DNA of 64,000 nucleotides from DATGKG01 sp963851325 (GCA_963851325.1 CAWKOR010000001.1:806001-870000); one strand, 5' to 3'. Numbered from the stretch's first letter, positions 52,640-61,240 are shown. Notes: generated by a model from the letters alone, not told the origin. Numbers and translations: made by a program.

Positions 52640-53323
52640 GTGGCTGTCGCCATCATGCCCGAAGCTGCACGAACACAACCCCAAGATGATGCGCTGGTCA
52701 AAGCCCGGCGTCGGCAGATTTTCCTCGCTGCATGTCGCGTGCTATCGCGCAAATCCTTCCACGAGGCCAGCGTCAAGGAACTCGCGCTCGAGGCCGGCCT
52801 CGCCGCAGGCTCCATCTACGTCTACCTGCAGGGCAAGGAAGACATCCTCATCCTGATTGCCGAATCGATGGTGGCCGAGCTGGTCGAGAGCCTGCCGGAG
52901 ATTCGCGAGCGGACCGCGGGAGAACCGCGCCGCGAACTGCTCGAAATCATGCGCACCATTCTCGACGTCATCGATCGCTATCGCGAGGCATTCGCAGTCA
53001 TGAATCATGAAGTGCGCTACCTCGCACGACGCCCCGAGCATCGCCGCGCGCTGGGCAAGATCACCGACGAGTATCACGGCGCCGTTGCCCAGGTTCTGGA
53101 GCGCGGGCGCGAGGCCGGGGTGATTCAGTTCGAGGATCTGCAGAGCGTCGTGCACGCGATTCATATGTTATGTGCGGGGTGGGCGACCGGCGCCAATTCG
53201 CTGAAGCATATCGACAAGGACGCTTACTGGCGTGAGATCGCAGGAATCATCGAGGGCCGCTTCCTGGTTCCGATGGATGAAAAATCGAACGGGCGATCCA
53301 ATCCGCCCGCGCGGGAGAATTGA
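52640..53323 (+). CDS. TetR-family transcriptional regulator
   Basis: 227 residues (GTG 52640, or 222 from ATG 52655, which fits better with the predicted transcription start). The N-terminal HTH reads RRRQIFLAACRVLSRKSFHEASVKELALEAGLAAGSIYVYLQGKEDIL. The C-terminal ligand-binding domain has REAFAVMNHEVRYLARRPEHRR. It precedes a ferritin-like gene by two bases, so it is in the same transcript, and it has a palindrome at its promoter. Confidence 0.93.
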   Translation: MAVAIMPEAARTQPQDDALVKARRRQIFLAACRVLSRKSFHEASVKELALEAGLAAGSIYVYLQGKEDILILIAESMVAELVESLPEIRERTAGEPRRELLEIMRTILDVIDRYREAFAVMNHEVRYLARRPEHRRALGKITDEYHGAVAQVLERGREAGVIQFEDLQSVVHAIHMLCAGWATGANSLKHIDKDAYWREIAGIIEGRFLVPMDEKSNGRSNPPAREN

Positions 53324-53325
53324 CG

Positions 53326-53946
53326 ATGGCATTTTACGATCGGCGCACCATGGACGGCGTCTACAGTGTTCGCCAGGGCGCGGTTTACATCAGCAATTAT
53401 CGCTACGCCGAAGAGCGCATGATGCGGATGATGGCGGGATGGATTGCGCTCACGCCGCAAATCGAGGTCAAGCTCGAGATGGCGCGTCAGGTCTACGAAG
53501 ACGCGCTGCATACCGACGCGCTGGGCAAACGGCTGCCGGAGTTGCGCGCGCAGATCGCATCAAAGCCGCCCAATGCCGAATTTGTCACTTTCATGAATGC
53601 GATCGAGGACAAGGAGGAGTGGGACGACACCATCGAGCGGCTGGTCGGGATTTATCGGGTACTCAAGCCGCACCTGATTTCGCATTACAGCGCGCATTCG
53701 GCAACCACCAATCCTGTCTATGAGCCGCCGACCACGCGCATCCTGCAGCGGCTGGTCGAAGAAGAAAAGTTGCACGTCGAGCGCGGACTGGTGCTGCTCA
53801 GCGATTTGCTCGACACGCGCGAAAAGCATCATCGCGCGAGCGAATGGGAAGCGCATCTGGAGGAACTCCTCGCGGCCGCGGGCGGCGTCACCGGCTTCGC
53901 GGACGGCGAAGAGGAAGGTCAGCGTCGCAGGGTGGGCCGCAGCTAA
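53326..53946 (+). CDS. Ferritin-like protein, diverged paralog (206 residues)
   Basis: A helical protein with the pattern KLEMARQVYEDALHTD (near residues 50-64) and LVEEEKLHVERG (near 143-154), which aligns with LDMARQVWDESRHAEI and LADEITHVRMG of the two ferritin-like genes downstream. The E/D-x-x-H pairs Asp59-His62 and Glu147-His150 can bind a di-iron centre. Length is shorter than the downstream members. First structural gene of the TetR cluster. Confidence 0.75.
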   Translation: MAFYDRRTMDGVYSVRQGAVYISNYRYAEERMMRMMAGWIALTPQIEVKLEMARQVYEDALHTDALGKRLPELRAQIASKPPNAEFVTFMNAIEDKEEWDDTIERLVGIYRVLKPHLISHYSAHSATTNPVYEPPTTRILQRLVEEEKLHVERGLVLLSDLLDTREKHHRASEWEAHLEELLAAAGGVTGFADGEEEGQRRRVGRS

Positions 53947-53962
53947 TGGCGCTTTTGGTTGG

Positions 53963-54062
53963 AGGTAGGGGCGGCTCGCGAACCGCCCGCAGCGATATCG
54001 CAATTGGGGAAAATCTTCGCGTCGGCGCCATCGTTGCGGGTCGTTTGCGAACCCGTACCGGG
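53963..54062. repeat. Intergenic palindromic repeat, family A copy 3, with a partial family B end
   Basis: Same layout as the copies at 18118 and 18849. Downstream, 54066-54091 carries the family B end AAGCGCAGCGGAGTCGAGGG, then the next gene starts at 54095. Confidence 0.85.
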
Positions 54063-54094
54063 ACTAAGCGCAGCGGAGTCGAGGGAATATTCCA

Positions 54095-54481
54095 ATGAAA
54101 GGGCATGCGAAATTTCCCGAACTGGAACAAGCAATCGATGCGCATGCGAGCGCGATCGCTTCGGCAGACATCCAGGCGGCGAAGGCTTTTCTCTCAGGGG
54201 TTAATCAAGCGCACGATGAGTTCGCGGCGAAAATCGCCAACGGCTCGATCAAGGAGATCGTCAAACTGGGGCGCGCCCGCATCGGCGCGCAGCATATGTC
54301 GAAGATTCGCTTCCTTACCGATGGCGAACCGCTGCTGATGGTGAATCGATGGCGCGAAGAAAACGGCGCATGGCGCATCGCCGATAGCGAGGATCTCACG
54401 GGCAAGCGCTCGCCGTGGAGTGACATCGAGGTCCCGGCGGCGTTGCGATCGGCGAATGGCGCGGCAGGATACAAGAGATGA
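54095..54481 (+). CDS. Small protein of unknown function in the ferritin-like cluster
   Basis: 128 residues, no signal peptide. The part LEQAIDAHASAIASADIQAAKAFL is helical; the second half, SKIRFLTDGEPLLMVNRWREENGAWRIADSEDLTGK, has a strand-rich pattern recalling SnoaL/NTF2-like folds, but no motif is firm. Its stop codon lies in the start of a family B repeat. Confidence 0.6.
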   Translation: MKGHAKFPELEQAIDAHASAIASADIQAAKAFLSGVNQAHDEFAAKIANGSIKEIVKLGRARIGAQHMSKIRFLTDGEPLLMVNRWREENGAWRIADSEDLTGKRSPWSDIEVPAALRSANGAAGYKR

Positions 54482-54551
54482 GGCCCGAAGGGGGCGCGCA
54501 GCGCCGCCGGCGCAGCCGCTCCCGAGGCGGAGCGAAGCGGAGTCGAGGGAA
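54478..54551. repeat. Family B intergenic repeat
   Basis: GAGGCCCGAAGGGGGCGC and AGCGGAGTCGAGGG ends as at 7626 and 7737; it fills the gap before the next gene. Confidence 0.8.
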
Positions 54552-54554
54552 ACT

Positions 54555-54941
54555 ATGGGTGACATGGGATATCGCGACAATGTGATGGGGCCGCAACCGA
54601 TCGCGCAGAGAAAGCCCATCCCGCAAAGCCTGCTCGACACCGTCGCGCGCGTCCTCGATCTGCTCGTCGAGGGGAAAGGAAGTGAGGTGGCAATGATGGC
54701 GGTCGACACAGCGAAAGATGAAGCCGCAAAATTCGCTGCCTCAGTAAAGGCGGGCGTCTATAATGATAAGCGCGTGATCGCGACGGCTCGGACCAACGAG
54801 CATTATTGGATCAAGGCGAAGCTGACCGGTCCCGACGCGAAGCCGTTTACGTTTCAACTGCGCCTCGGCCCCGATGGCGACAAATGGGTCATCTGGCAAG
54901 CAACGAATCTGTCGGATTCGCGTTCGGCATGGACCCGATGA
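54555..54941 (+). CDS. Small protein of unknown function in the ferritin-like cluster
   Basis: 128 residues from ATG 54555: IPQSLLDTVARVLDLLVEGKGSEV, MAVDTAKDEAAKFAASVKAG, then YWIKAKLTGPDAKPFTFQLRLGPDGDKWVIWQA, a strand-rich C-terminal section similar in shape to the protein at 54095. No family recognised. Lies between the second and third ferritin-type genes of the cluster. Confidence 0.65.
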   Translation: MGDMGYRDNVMGPQPIAQRKPIPQSLLDTVARVLDLLVEGKGSEVAMMAVDTAKDEAAKFAASVKAGVYNDKRVIATARTNEHYWIKAKLTGPDAKPFTFQLRLGPDGDKWVIWQATNLSDSRSAWTR

Positions 54942-54964
54942 TGAATCGAATATCTGATCTCATT

Positions 54965-55066
54965 CCCGGTAGAGGCGGTTCGCGAACCGCCCGCAACGAT
55001 TTCGCAATTGCGGAAAATCTGCGCGATTGCATCGTCGCCGCGGGTCGTTCGCGAACGACCCCTACG
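54965..55066. repeat. Intergenic palindromic repeat, family A copy 4
   Basis: GCGGTTCGCGAACCGC on the left and GTCGTTCGCGAACGAC on the right, with outer AGGGG/CCCCT complement. Between the small gene and the first long ferritin-like gene. Confidence 0.88.
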
Positions 55067-55127
55067 AGACCCCGACCCAGCGGAATGCTGAGCAAAACCT
55101 GGTTGCCCGAGACATGGGAGACTTAAA

Positions 55128-55928
55128 ATGGAAAAATGCATCCCCGTCGACAAGCTCGCGAGGCCGGAGAATCACATCCTGGTCTCGATGGACAAGATGC
55201 GACAGGCGCGCACCGACCAGGGCCTCACACCCTTCAACGCGATGCCCTACGAAGAGGATTTTCTGCGCGCCCGGCTGCACGGGATTTGCGCCGGGGAGTT
55301 GCAGGCGATGGAGGCTGCGGGCCGCACGCTGTTCGACTTCCCCGATGCGCCGTGGGAGTTCCAACTCGACATGGCGCGCCAGGTGTGGGACGAATCGCGG
55401 CATGCCGAAATCTACATGAAGCTGCTGGAGTACGTCGGGTCGTATCTCGGCGAATTCCCCGAGACCGAGGTCCTGTGGTCATGCACGCAGATCGACGACC
55501 CGGCCTGCCGCGTGGCGGGAATCAATCGCGGCCTCGAGGGGCTCGCATGCGATGTCTTCGAGCAGCTCATCCGGCTCGCGCAAAAGATGGGCGATCCGGT
55601 CATCGAACGATCGGTCGATTATGTCCTTGCCGATGAAATCACCCATGTGCGGATGGGCTCGAAGTGGATGCGCAAGCTGACTGAGGGCGATCCGGAGCGC
55701 CTCAAGAAAGCGCAGATGTTCCAGGACAACATCGACAATCTGTTCAACTTCCAGGGCGGCCGCACCACCCAGGAAGACGCGCGCCAGGTTCATCAGAAGC
55801 TCGGCGACAAGGAAGTCGAGTTCGACGCGACCCTGACGATTGCCAAGGATGCGCGCCTGCTCGCCGGATTCACGGAGGAAGAAATCGATCGTTTGGTCAA
55901 AGGAATGGGCAAGAGTGCGGCATATTGA
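55128..55928 (+). CDS. Ferritin-like di-iron protein (paralog A, 266 residues)
   Basis: All ligands of a ferritin-like di-iron site are visible: Glu57 (GELQAMEAAGR), Glu89-x-x-His92 (WDESRH), Glu137 (RGLEGLACDVF) and Glu170-x-x-His173 (DEITHV). Such DUF455-type proteins may be oxygenases or hydroxylases, though none is experimentally tied to this sequence. Strongly similar to the gene at 56106 along most of its length. The two differ chiefly at the N-terminal 40 residues and the C-terminal linker. Confidence 0.85.
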   Translation: MEKCIPVDKLARPENHILVSMDKMRQARTDQGLTPFNAMPYEEDFLRARLHGICAGELQAMEAAGRTLFDFPDAPWEFQLDMARQVWDESRHAEIYMKLLEYVGSYLGEFPETEVLWSCTQIDDPACRVAGINRGLEGLACDVFEQLIRLAQKMGDPVIERSVDYVLADEITHVRMGSKWMRKLTEGDPERLKKAQMFQDNIDNLFNFQGGRTTQEDARQVHQKLGDKEVEFDATLTIAKDARLLAGFTEEEIDRLVKGMGKSAAY

Positions 55929-55937
55929 GCGGATTCC

Positions 55938-56039
55938 GGGTAGGGGCGGTTCGCGAACCGCCCGCAGCGATATCGCGATTGCGGAGAGTCAGCCCGCATG
56001 GCATCTCCGTTGCGTGTCGTTCGCAAACGACCCCTACCA
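55938..56039. repeat. Intergenic palindromic repeat, family A copy 5
   Basis: GCGGTTCGCGAACCGC left and GTCGTTCGCAAACGAC right, outer TAGGGG/CCCCTA complementary. Between ferritin-like paralogs A and B. Confidence 0.87.
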
Positions 56040-56105
56040 GAAGAAGATCGGCAACGCGAAGGACGCCTCGTCGAACGACCACGTGGACACAGGGAGATAA
56101 ACCCG

Positions 56106-56873
56106 ATGCAAAAATTTATTCCAGTCGACAAACTCGCGAGGCCCGACAACTTCGTCGTGATGCGCGGCAAGCAAGTCCGCGAGATTCGCGAGGAACAGGG
56201 ACTCGAAGGTCGTCCCCTGCCCTTCGACGAAGAAACCCTCCGCTCGCGCCTGCACGGCATCATGACCGGGGAGTTCCAGGCGATGGAGGCCGCCGGTCGC
56301 ACGCTGTTCGACTTCCCCGATGCGCCCTGGGAATTTCAGCTCGATATGGCGCGCCAGGTCTGGGATGAATCGCGGCACGTCGAGATCTTCAAGCGCCTCC
56401 TCGAATACATGGGCGGCGAGGCCGGTGACTATGTCGAAACCGAAATCCTCTGGCGATGCACCCAGGCCGAGGATCCCGCGGCGCGCGTCGCGGGCATCAA
56501 TCGCGGGCTCGAGGGCCTCGCCTGCGACGTCTTCGATCAGCTCATCCGCATCGCGCAGCGCAACGGCGACAAGGTTATCGAGCAGGCGGTCGATTATGTC
56601 CTCGCCGATGAAATCACGCACGTCCGCATGGGCTCGAAGTGGATGCGCAAGCTGACCGAGGGCGACCCCGAGCGCCTCGCTCGCGCGCTCGCGTTCCAGG
56701 AGATGGTCGACGAGGTGTTCAACTTCCGCGGCGGTCGGCGCGCAGCCGAGGACCTCGAGAAAGATGACGGCATGCTGCTGACCATCGCGAAGGAAGCCCG
56801 CATGCTGGCCGGCTTCACCGAAGAAGAGATACAGCGGCTGGTCGAGTCCGCAAGAAAAAGCGCCGCCTACTAA
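56106..56873 (+). CDS. Ferritin-like di-iron protein (paralog B, 255 residues)
   Basis: Same fold and ligands as paralog A: Glu56, Glu88-x-x-His91, Glu136 and Glu169-x-x-His172, in the same motifs WDESRH and DEITHV. Starts with MQKFIPVDKLARPDN and ends FTEEEIQRLVESARKSAAY. The last gene of the TetR cluster. A further copy of its last 15 codons lies downstream at 56972-57021, so a third paralog has been lost. Confidence 0.85.
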   Translation: MQKFIPVDKLARPDNFVVMRGKQVREIREEQGLEGRPLPFDEETLRSRLHGIMTGEFQAMEAAGRTLFDFPDAPWEFQLDMARQVWDESRHVEIFKRLLEYMGGEAGDYVETEILWRCTQAEDPAARVAGINRGLEGLACDVFDQLIRIAQRNGDKVIEQAVDYVLADEITHVRMGSKWMRKLTEGDPERLARALAFQEMVDEVFNFRGGRRAAEDLEKDDGMLLTIAKEARMLAGFTEEEIQRLVESARKSAAY

Positions 56874-56887
56874 CGAGACCTCGATGA

Positions 56888-56966
56888 TTCGATCGAGGCC
56901 CGAAGGGGGCGCAACGCGCCGCGACGAAGTCGCTCGCGAGGCGGAGCGCAGCGGAGCCGAGCGAAA
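56888..56966. repeat. Family B intergenic repeat
   Basis: GAGGCCCGAAGGGGGCGC start and GGAGCGCAGCGGAGCCGAG end, between paralog B and the duplicated tail. Confidence 0.8.
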
Positions 56967-56971
56967 GCCAG

Positions 56972-57021
56972 ATGACATACAGCGGCTGGTCGAGTCTGCC
57001 CGCAAGAGCGAGTCATACTAA
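56972..57021 (+). pseudogene. Remnant 3' end of a third ferritin-like paralog
   Basis: Codons reading DIQRLVESARKSESY then a stop repeat the last residues of paralog B (EIQRLVESARKSAAY then stop). No upstream body is present; the family B repeat sits directly before it. Confidence 0.8.
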
Positions 57022-57343
57022 AAGCTGAAAAAGTTCGTATCGAGACCGGTCGGGAAATCCTCGGCCGAATTCATCATTTGATCGGGGCCGATCCTCAACC
57101 TCCACCTCAGATCATTGACTATTGCAACGCCTTGCGGACTCGCAGTGAGACGGTTAGGCTTCTCTTTTCTTTGGAGAGCTAAAGAAGCCAACCTTATATC
57201 TCAATAGCTCAGGTTGCAGGATTATTAATTTTAATGCTACACTCATAGCCTGTTGTGCGGTAAGTTTCCGCCATGCCGATGGGGCCGGTTCGCGGGGACT
57301 TATTGTCTTCGCGTGATTTTTTCGCCCCCAAGGATGCTGCAAG
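57022..57343. other. Upstream region of pckG
   Basis: Relatively AT-rich between 57190 and 57250. A possible promoter is TTGCAG (57214) with TACACT (57238) 18 bases on. AAGGA is 8 bases before ATG 57344. No gene seen. Confidence 0.4.
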
Positions 57344-59152
57344 ATGCCTCTGGATTCCAACGGTACTGCTCACACCAAGAGCCGCGCGCTCGCCAAATGG
57401 GTTGCCGAATGCGCGCAGCTCACTCAGCCCGATCGCATCGTGTGGTGCGACGGTTCCGAGGCCGAGCGCCAACGCCTCACTGAGCAAGCCATCAAGGAAG
57501 GCGTCCTGATCCCGCTTAACCACGACAAGCGTCCGAACTGCTATTTGCATCGTTCGAATCCCAACGACGTCGCCCGCACCGAACAGCTCACTTTCGTATG
57601 TACACCGACCAGGGACGAGGCCGGCCCGACCAATAACTGGAGCGATCCCGCCGCGACCTACGCCAGGATGGGCGGATGGTTCAAAGATTCGATGCGCGGC
57701 CGCACCATGTATGTCATCCCTTATGTGATGGGTCCGCTGGGCTCACCGCTTTCGAAAGTCGGCGTCGAAATCACCGACAGCATCTATGTCGCGCTCAGCA
57801 TGCGCATCATGACCCGGATGGGAACGCCCGCGCTCGAACAGCTCGGCGCATCTGACGAATTCAACAAGGGACTTCATTGCACGCTCGACCTCGATCCCGA
57901 GCGGCGCCTGATCTGCCATTTTCCCCAGGACAACACGATATGGTCCGCCGGCAGCGGATACGGCGGGAACGCGCTGCTGAGCAAGAAATGCTTCGCGTTA
58001 CGCATCGCGAGCTGGACCGGCAAAACTGAAGGATGGCTCGCAGAACACATGCTCATCCTCGGCGTACAGGATCCTAAGGGCGAAACCACCTACATCGCGG
58101 CGGCGTTCCCCAGCGCATGCGGCAAGACCAACCTGGCGATGCTGCAACCACCACCCGCGCTGGCGAAGCAGGGATGGAAAGTTTTCACCCTCGGCGACGA
58201 CATCGCGTGGCTGCGCGTCGGACCTGATGGGCGCCTGTGGGCCATCAATCCCGAGAACGGATATTTCGGCGTCGCGCCCGGCACCAGCGAAAAATCGAAT
58301 CCTAACGCGATGAAGATGCTGCATCACGATTCCATCTTCACCAACATCGCGATGACTCCCGACGGCGAGGTGTGGTGGGAAGGGATGGATGCTCCCGCGC
58401 CGGCCGGACTGCTCGATTGGCAGGGCAAGCCGTACGATCCCAAATCCGGCGCCAAGGCGGCCCATCCGAACAGCCGCTTCACCACCCCAATGACCAACAA
58501 TCCGGTGCTCTCGCCCAGGGCCAATGATCCGCAGGGCGTTCCGATCTCGGCGATCGTGTTCGGCGGCCGCCGTGCGACCACGATGCCGCTGGTCCTCGAA
58601 TCATCGGACTGGGCGCATGGCGTCTTCATGGGTTCGACGATGGGCTCGGAAACCACCGCGGCAGCCGCAGGAGCGGTCGGCGTGGTGCGACGCGATCCGA
58701 TGGCGATGCTGCCGTTCTGCGGCTACAACATGGGCGACTACTGGACGCATTGGCTGCGGATGCGCGACCTCATCAAGAATCCGCCCAAAATCTTCATGGT
58801 GAACTGGTTCCGCAAAGGCGCCCAGGGCAACTTTCTGTGGCCCGGCTACGGCGAAAATCTGCGAGTCCTGAAGTGGATGCTCGATCGCATCTACGATCGC
58901 ATTCCGGCACGCAACACTGCGGTGGGCTCAGTGCCCGATGTCACCGACCTCGACCTCACCGGCCTCGAAATCGCACCCGACGATCTGCGCGAGGCGCTCG
59001 CGGTAAAACCCGCGGAATGGAAAATCGAGACTCAGTCGGCGAGCGAGTTCTTCGACAAGATAGGCGCTACTGTTCCGCCCGAATTGCGCCGTCGCCTCGC
59101 GGAGATGAATGCTGCGCTCGGCGGTGAAGGCTCGCACGCGACCTCGAGCTAA
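57344..59152 (+). CDS. pckG: Phosphoenolpyruvate carboxykinase (GTP)
   Basis: Converts oxaloacetate and GTP to phosphoenolpyruvate, CO2 and GDP: the gluconeogenic exit from C4 acids. The 602-residue protein has the GTP-type P-loop FPSACGKTNLAM, with the reactive Cys, GDDIAWLRVGPDGRLWAINPENGYFGVAPGT, NWFRKGAQGNFLWPGYGEN, and early GRTMYVIPYVMGPLGSP. Length normal. It would use succinate/malate made by glyoxylate- and propionyl-CoA-yielding pathways such as the one suggested upstream. Confidence 0.97.
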   Translation: MPLDSNGTAHTKSRALAKWVAECAQLTQPDRIVWCDGSEAERQRLTEQAIKEGVLIPLNHDKRPNCYLHRSNPNDVARTEQLTFVCTPTRDEAGPTNNWSDPAATYARMGGWFKDSMRGRTMYVIPYVMGPLGSPLSKVGVEITDSIYVALSMRIMTRMGTPALEQLGASDEFNKGLHCTLDLDPERRLICHFPQDNTIWSAGSGYGGNALLSKKCFALRIASWTGKTEGWLAEHMLILGVQDPKGETTYIAAAFPSACGKTNLAMLQPPPALAKQGWKVFTLGDDIAWLRVGPDGRLWAINPENGYFGVAPGTSEKSNPNAMKMLHHDSIFTNIAMTPDGEVWWEGMDAPAPAGLLDWQGKPYDPKSGAKAAHPNSRFTTPMTNNPVLSPRANDPQGVPISAIVFGGRRATTMPLVLESSDWAHGVFMGSTMGSETTAAAAGAVGVVRRDPMAMLPFCGYNMGDYWTHWLRMRDLIKNPPKIFMVNWFRKGAQGNFLWPGYGENLRVLKWMLDRIYDRIPARNTAVGSVPDVTDLDLTGLEIAPDDLREALAVKPAEWKIETQSASEFFDKIGATVPPELRRRLAEMNAALGGEGSHATSS

Positions 59153-59159
59153 CCGCACC

Positions 59160-59270
59160 GAAGAGTTTCACCACCGAGTCCCAGAGCCACATAGGTCGGA
59201 CAGAGCGCCCTACTCTTTGGCTGCTCCCCTCAGTGTCTCCGTGCCGCTGTGGTGGTTTTTCCTGCCTGCT
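59160..59270. repeat. Possible widespread intergenic repeat after pckG
   Basis: Contains CAGTGTCTCCGTGCCGCTGT followed by GGTGGTTTTTC, with CACCACCGAGTCCC before it, a type of sequence seen between genes in many soil and planctomycete genomes (from memory). Its origin is unknown. Confidence 0.4.
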
Positions 59271-59341
59271 CTTCTCCGGCGCCACGTTGCGAACGGATGG
59301 CGCATCTTCTAGAGTGATCGTTCCGCGCTCGCCGGAAATGC

Positions 59342-59418
59342 GCGCCTTTAGCTCAGCGGATTAGAGCATCAGACTACGGATCTGAGGGTCGGGGGTTCAA
59401 ATCCCTCAAGGCGCGCCA
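59342..59418 (+). tRNA. tRNA-Arg (anticodon ACG)
   Basis: Acceptor GCGCCTT/AAGGCGC, D arm GCTC/GAGC, anticodon stem TCAGA/TCTGA with loop CTACGGA, T arm GGGGG-TTCAAAT-CCCTC (with one G-T type imperfection), discriminator G and encoded CCA. Its 3' end is duplicated downstream at 60760. Confidence 0.95.
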
Positions 59419-59422
59419 ATCT

Positions 59423-59740
59423 CTCCAATGAAATCAGCCAATTGGAAATCGTCTCGCGACACACACCGGGATTAGTTCTTTCCCTGGGTGGGTACCGGCA
59501 GCATCAATCCCGGAGCGCGATCCGGAAAGTGACGTTCTCGTAGTTAAGCCATTTAGTTCCGTTGCCTTCTCGTACGTAAACTCCGACTGCGACTTTCGCT
59601 CTGCAAAATCGATTGGGTCACTGTCGGACCGTGAGTGCCAGTCGATGAATCCGCCAGATGCTCCGGTTGTACGACCTTCGCTCACCGATACGCAGCGGAG
59701 TAGAGGTACAGCGACTAGTTCCGGGACAGGTGCCCGACGA
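59423..59740. other. Gene-free start of the tRNA-Arg flanked segment
   Basis: No gene or repeat recognised in these 318 bases. They lie between the tRNA-Arg 3' end and the exported-protein gene. Confidence 0.5.
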
Positions 59741-60334
59741 CTACCACTCGGGTCGCACGACATCGCTCGACGCACATTGGGCATACTGCGCCTGGGCCGC
59801 AACTTGATCTTGTCGCGAATCCTGTAAAGGTCGAAGCAAGGCCAACCGCGTCTGTCCCACATCGATGGTATGCGGCTTGAAAGCGGCGAGCGCAACTTCA
59901 CATTCGGGCTGAGTCTTGTAGGGCTTGAAAATATCCCAATCCTTAAGCGGCACGCTAGGGTTCAGCCGCCGACTGGCATCAAGCGGCGGCAGCATCAGGT
60001 ACCAGAGGGCCACCTTTGGAACTCTCACGCATCCGTCCGCCATGAGTTGTCGCTCTTCTAGCTCCTTTCGACACGAGGATACGATAAGACCGCCCGGAAC
60101 CCATGAGCAGGGCGGATTCGCAATCACAGCAAAGCGATCTACGTTTCTACCCGCAGGACATTCCCACCCCGGAAACATCGGCTGAAAGCTGGTTGTGGGG
60201 TTGGGGGTGGGACCAGCGATCAGAATCCGGGCGCCAAGCGGCATCGCGCAACCGAATAATGCAACTATAGCCACGCTCGCCACCAAGTCACGAGCGTTCA
60301 CTACGAACCAACCTCCCTTGATGAGATCCATCAT
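59741..60334 (-). CDS. Exported protein of unknown function
   Basis: 197 residues from ATG 60334, with a signal peptide or lipid-anchor-like N-terminus (VASVAIVALFGCAMPLGARIL). The mature part has many Trp/Cys and the pattern VALWYLMLPPLDASRR, SVPLKDWDIFKPYKTQPECE and QAQYAQCASSDVVRP, which I have seen in uncharacterised exported proteins of soil bacteria. The Cys may form disulfides. The gene lies alone inside the tRNA-Arg flanked segment, opposite in strand to the tRNA. Confidence 0.7.
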   Translation of the reverse strand: MMDLIKGGWFVVNARDLVASVAIVALFGCAMPLGARILIAGPTPNPTTSFQPMFPGWECPAGRNVDRFAVIANPPCSWVPGGLIVSSCRKELEERQLMADGCVRVPKVALWYLMLPPLDASRRLNPSVPLKDWDIFKPYKTQPECEVALAAFKPHTIDVGQTRLALLRPLQDSRQDQVAAQAQYAQCASSDVVRPEW

Positions 60335-60759
60335 CAGGAAGTCTACTGACACAATGGAGTGGGGGGGAACTACAACAAAGTGATTACGGCCGGCGGTTGC
60401 GGGAACCACGCTGCTCGATCCGTGGGTAATGAGGATCAACCTGTTCCGCCAAAGCCGCATTCCGTTGTCCACGCAGCACCCCGCCGCCCGAGCTGTATCC
60501 CAATCATCTGCGATCCGCATCGTCTCCGCGCCCCACAACAAAGAGCGGAGCGCAACCACCCCGTGATTCTTGTTCAACGGAAGCAAGCCGCTATCATTCG
60601 CGGGCCGTCGCGCCAGGGCGGCGCCGACTCAAAGAGAGTGATCTTACCGGCTTAACGCAGCCGGTAATGTTCGGATCGCCATATTCTGGTAGTGGTCGAG
60701 GATTTTGGCGGGCACTGCAGATCATTACGTTGCCTCTTCCGCAATGAAGCGTCTAGCTG

Positions 60760-60798
60760 GAGGGTCGGGGGTTCAAATCCCTCAAGGCGCGCCAATCT
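60760..60798 (+). repeat. 39-base duplicate of the tRNA-Arg 3' end (candidate attachment site)
   Basis: GAGGGTCGGGGGTTCAAATC through CGCGCCAATCT is identical to 59384-59422, the T arm, acceptor 3' strand, CCA and four bases beyond. A tRNA 3' end repeated 1.38 kb away is the classic mark of tyrosine-recombinase integration. No integrase gene is left between. Confidence 0.88.
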
Positions 60799-60861
60799 TC
60801 CGCCACTTCTCAATCCGGCCCGCGCTGCTATCCGCCCTCCCCTTCCGTGCCTATACTGTCG

Positions 60862-61146
60862 ATGCCGACGAATATGGCGAATTCGCGAAAAATTCTCACC
60901 GTGATCGATGAGCCGGAACCCACCGATACCGCGCTGCCCTTCGATTCGGTGCCTCCGATCATCAAAAAGGGAGAGCAGGATCTGGTGTGCGGTTCGTGCG
61001 GCGTCGTGATCGCGGAGTCGGTCGCGCCGAGAGACCTCTACGTTGCCACCGCCGCACTCCTGAGAAATCGGATGCCGGTACGCCTCATTCTCACCTGCGC
61101 CGGCTGTGGCAAGCATAACGTGATCCCACCTCCGCTGACCGACTAG
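60862..61146 (+). CDS. Small protein with two CxxC pairs (zinc-ribbon-like)
   Basis: 94 residues, starting at ATG 60862 (or ATG 60874). Cys pairs in DLVCGSCGVVIAE and ILTCAGCGKHNVI are about 50 residues apart and could hold one zinc. Similar to single zinc-ribbon proteins. Function unknown. It sits between the candidate attachment site and a degenerate tRNA. Confidence 0.65.
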   Translation: MPTNMANSRKILTVIDEPEPTDTALPFDSVPPIIKKGEQDLVCGSCGVVIAESVAPRDLYVATAALLRNRMPVRLILTCAGCGKHNVIPPPLTD

Positions 61147-61166
61147 TTCGTTCATCGCATAGTGAA

Positions 61167-61240
61167 GCGCCTCTTTATCTAAGCGGATTGAAGCATCAGA
61201 CTACGGAGGCCGGGGGGTTCAAGTGCCCGCGAGGCGCGCT
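61167..61240 (+). pseudogene. Degenerate tRNA-Arg copy
   Basis: Reads GCGCCTCTTTATCTAAGCGG through ATCAGACTACGGA like the tRNA-Arg at 59342, then lacks the 3' anticodon strand TCTGA, then resumes as GGCCGGGGGGTTCAAGTG and GAGGCGCGCT. Not functional as a tRNA. Confidence 0.8.

Noticed and set aside
59423..60759. Integrase gene inside the tRNA-Arg flanked segment
   Set aside because: No reading on either strand shows an integrase or recombinase motif.
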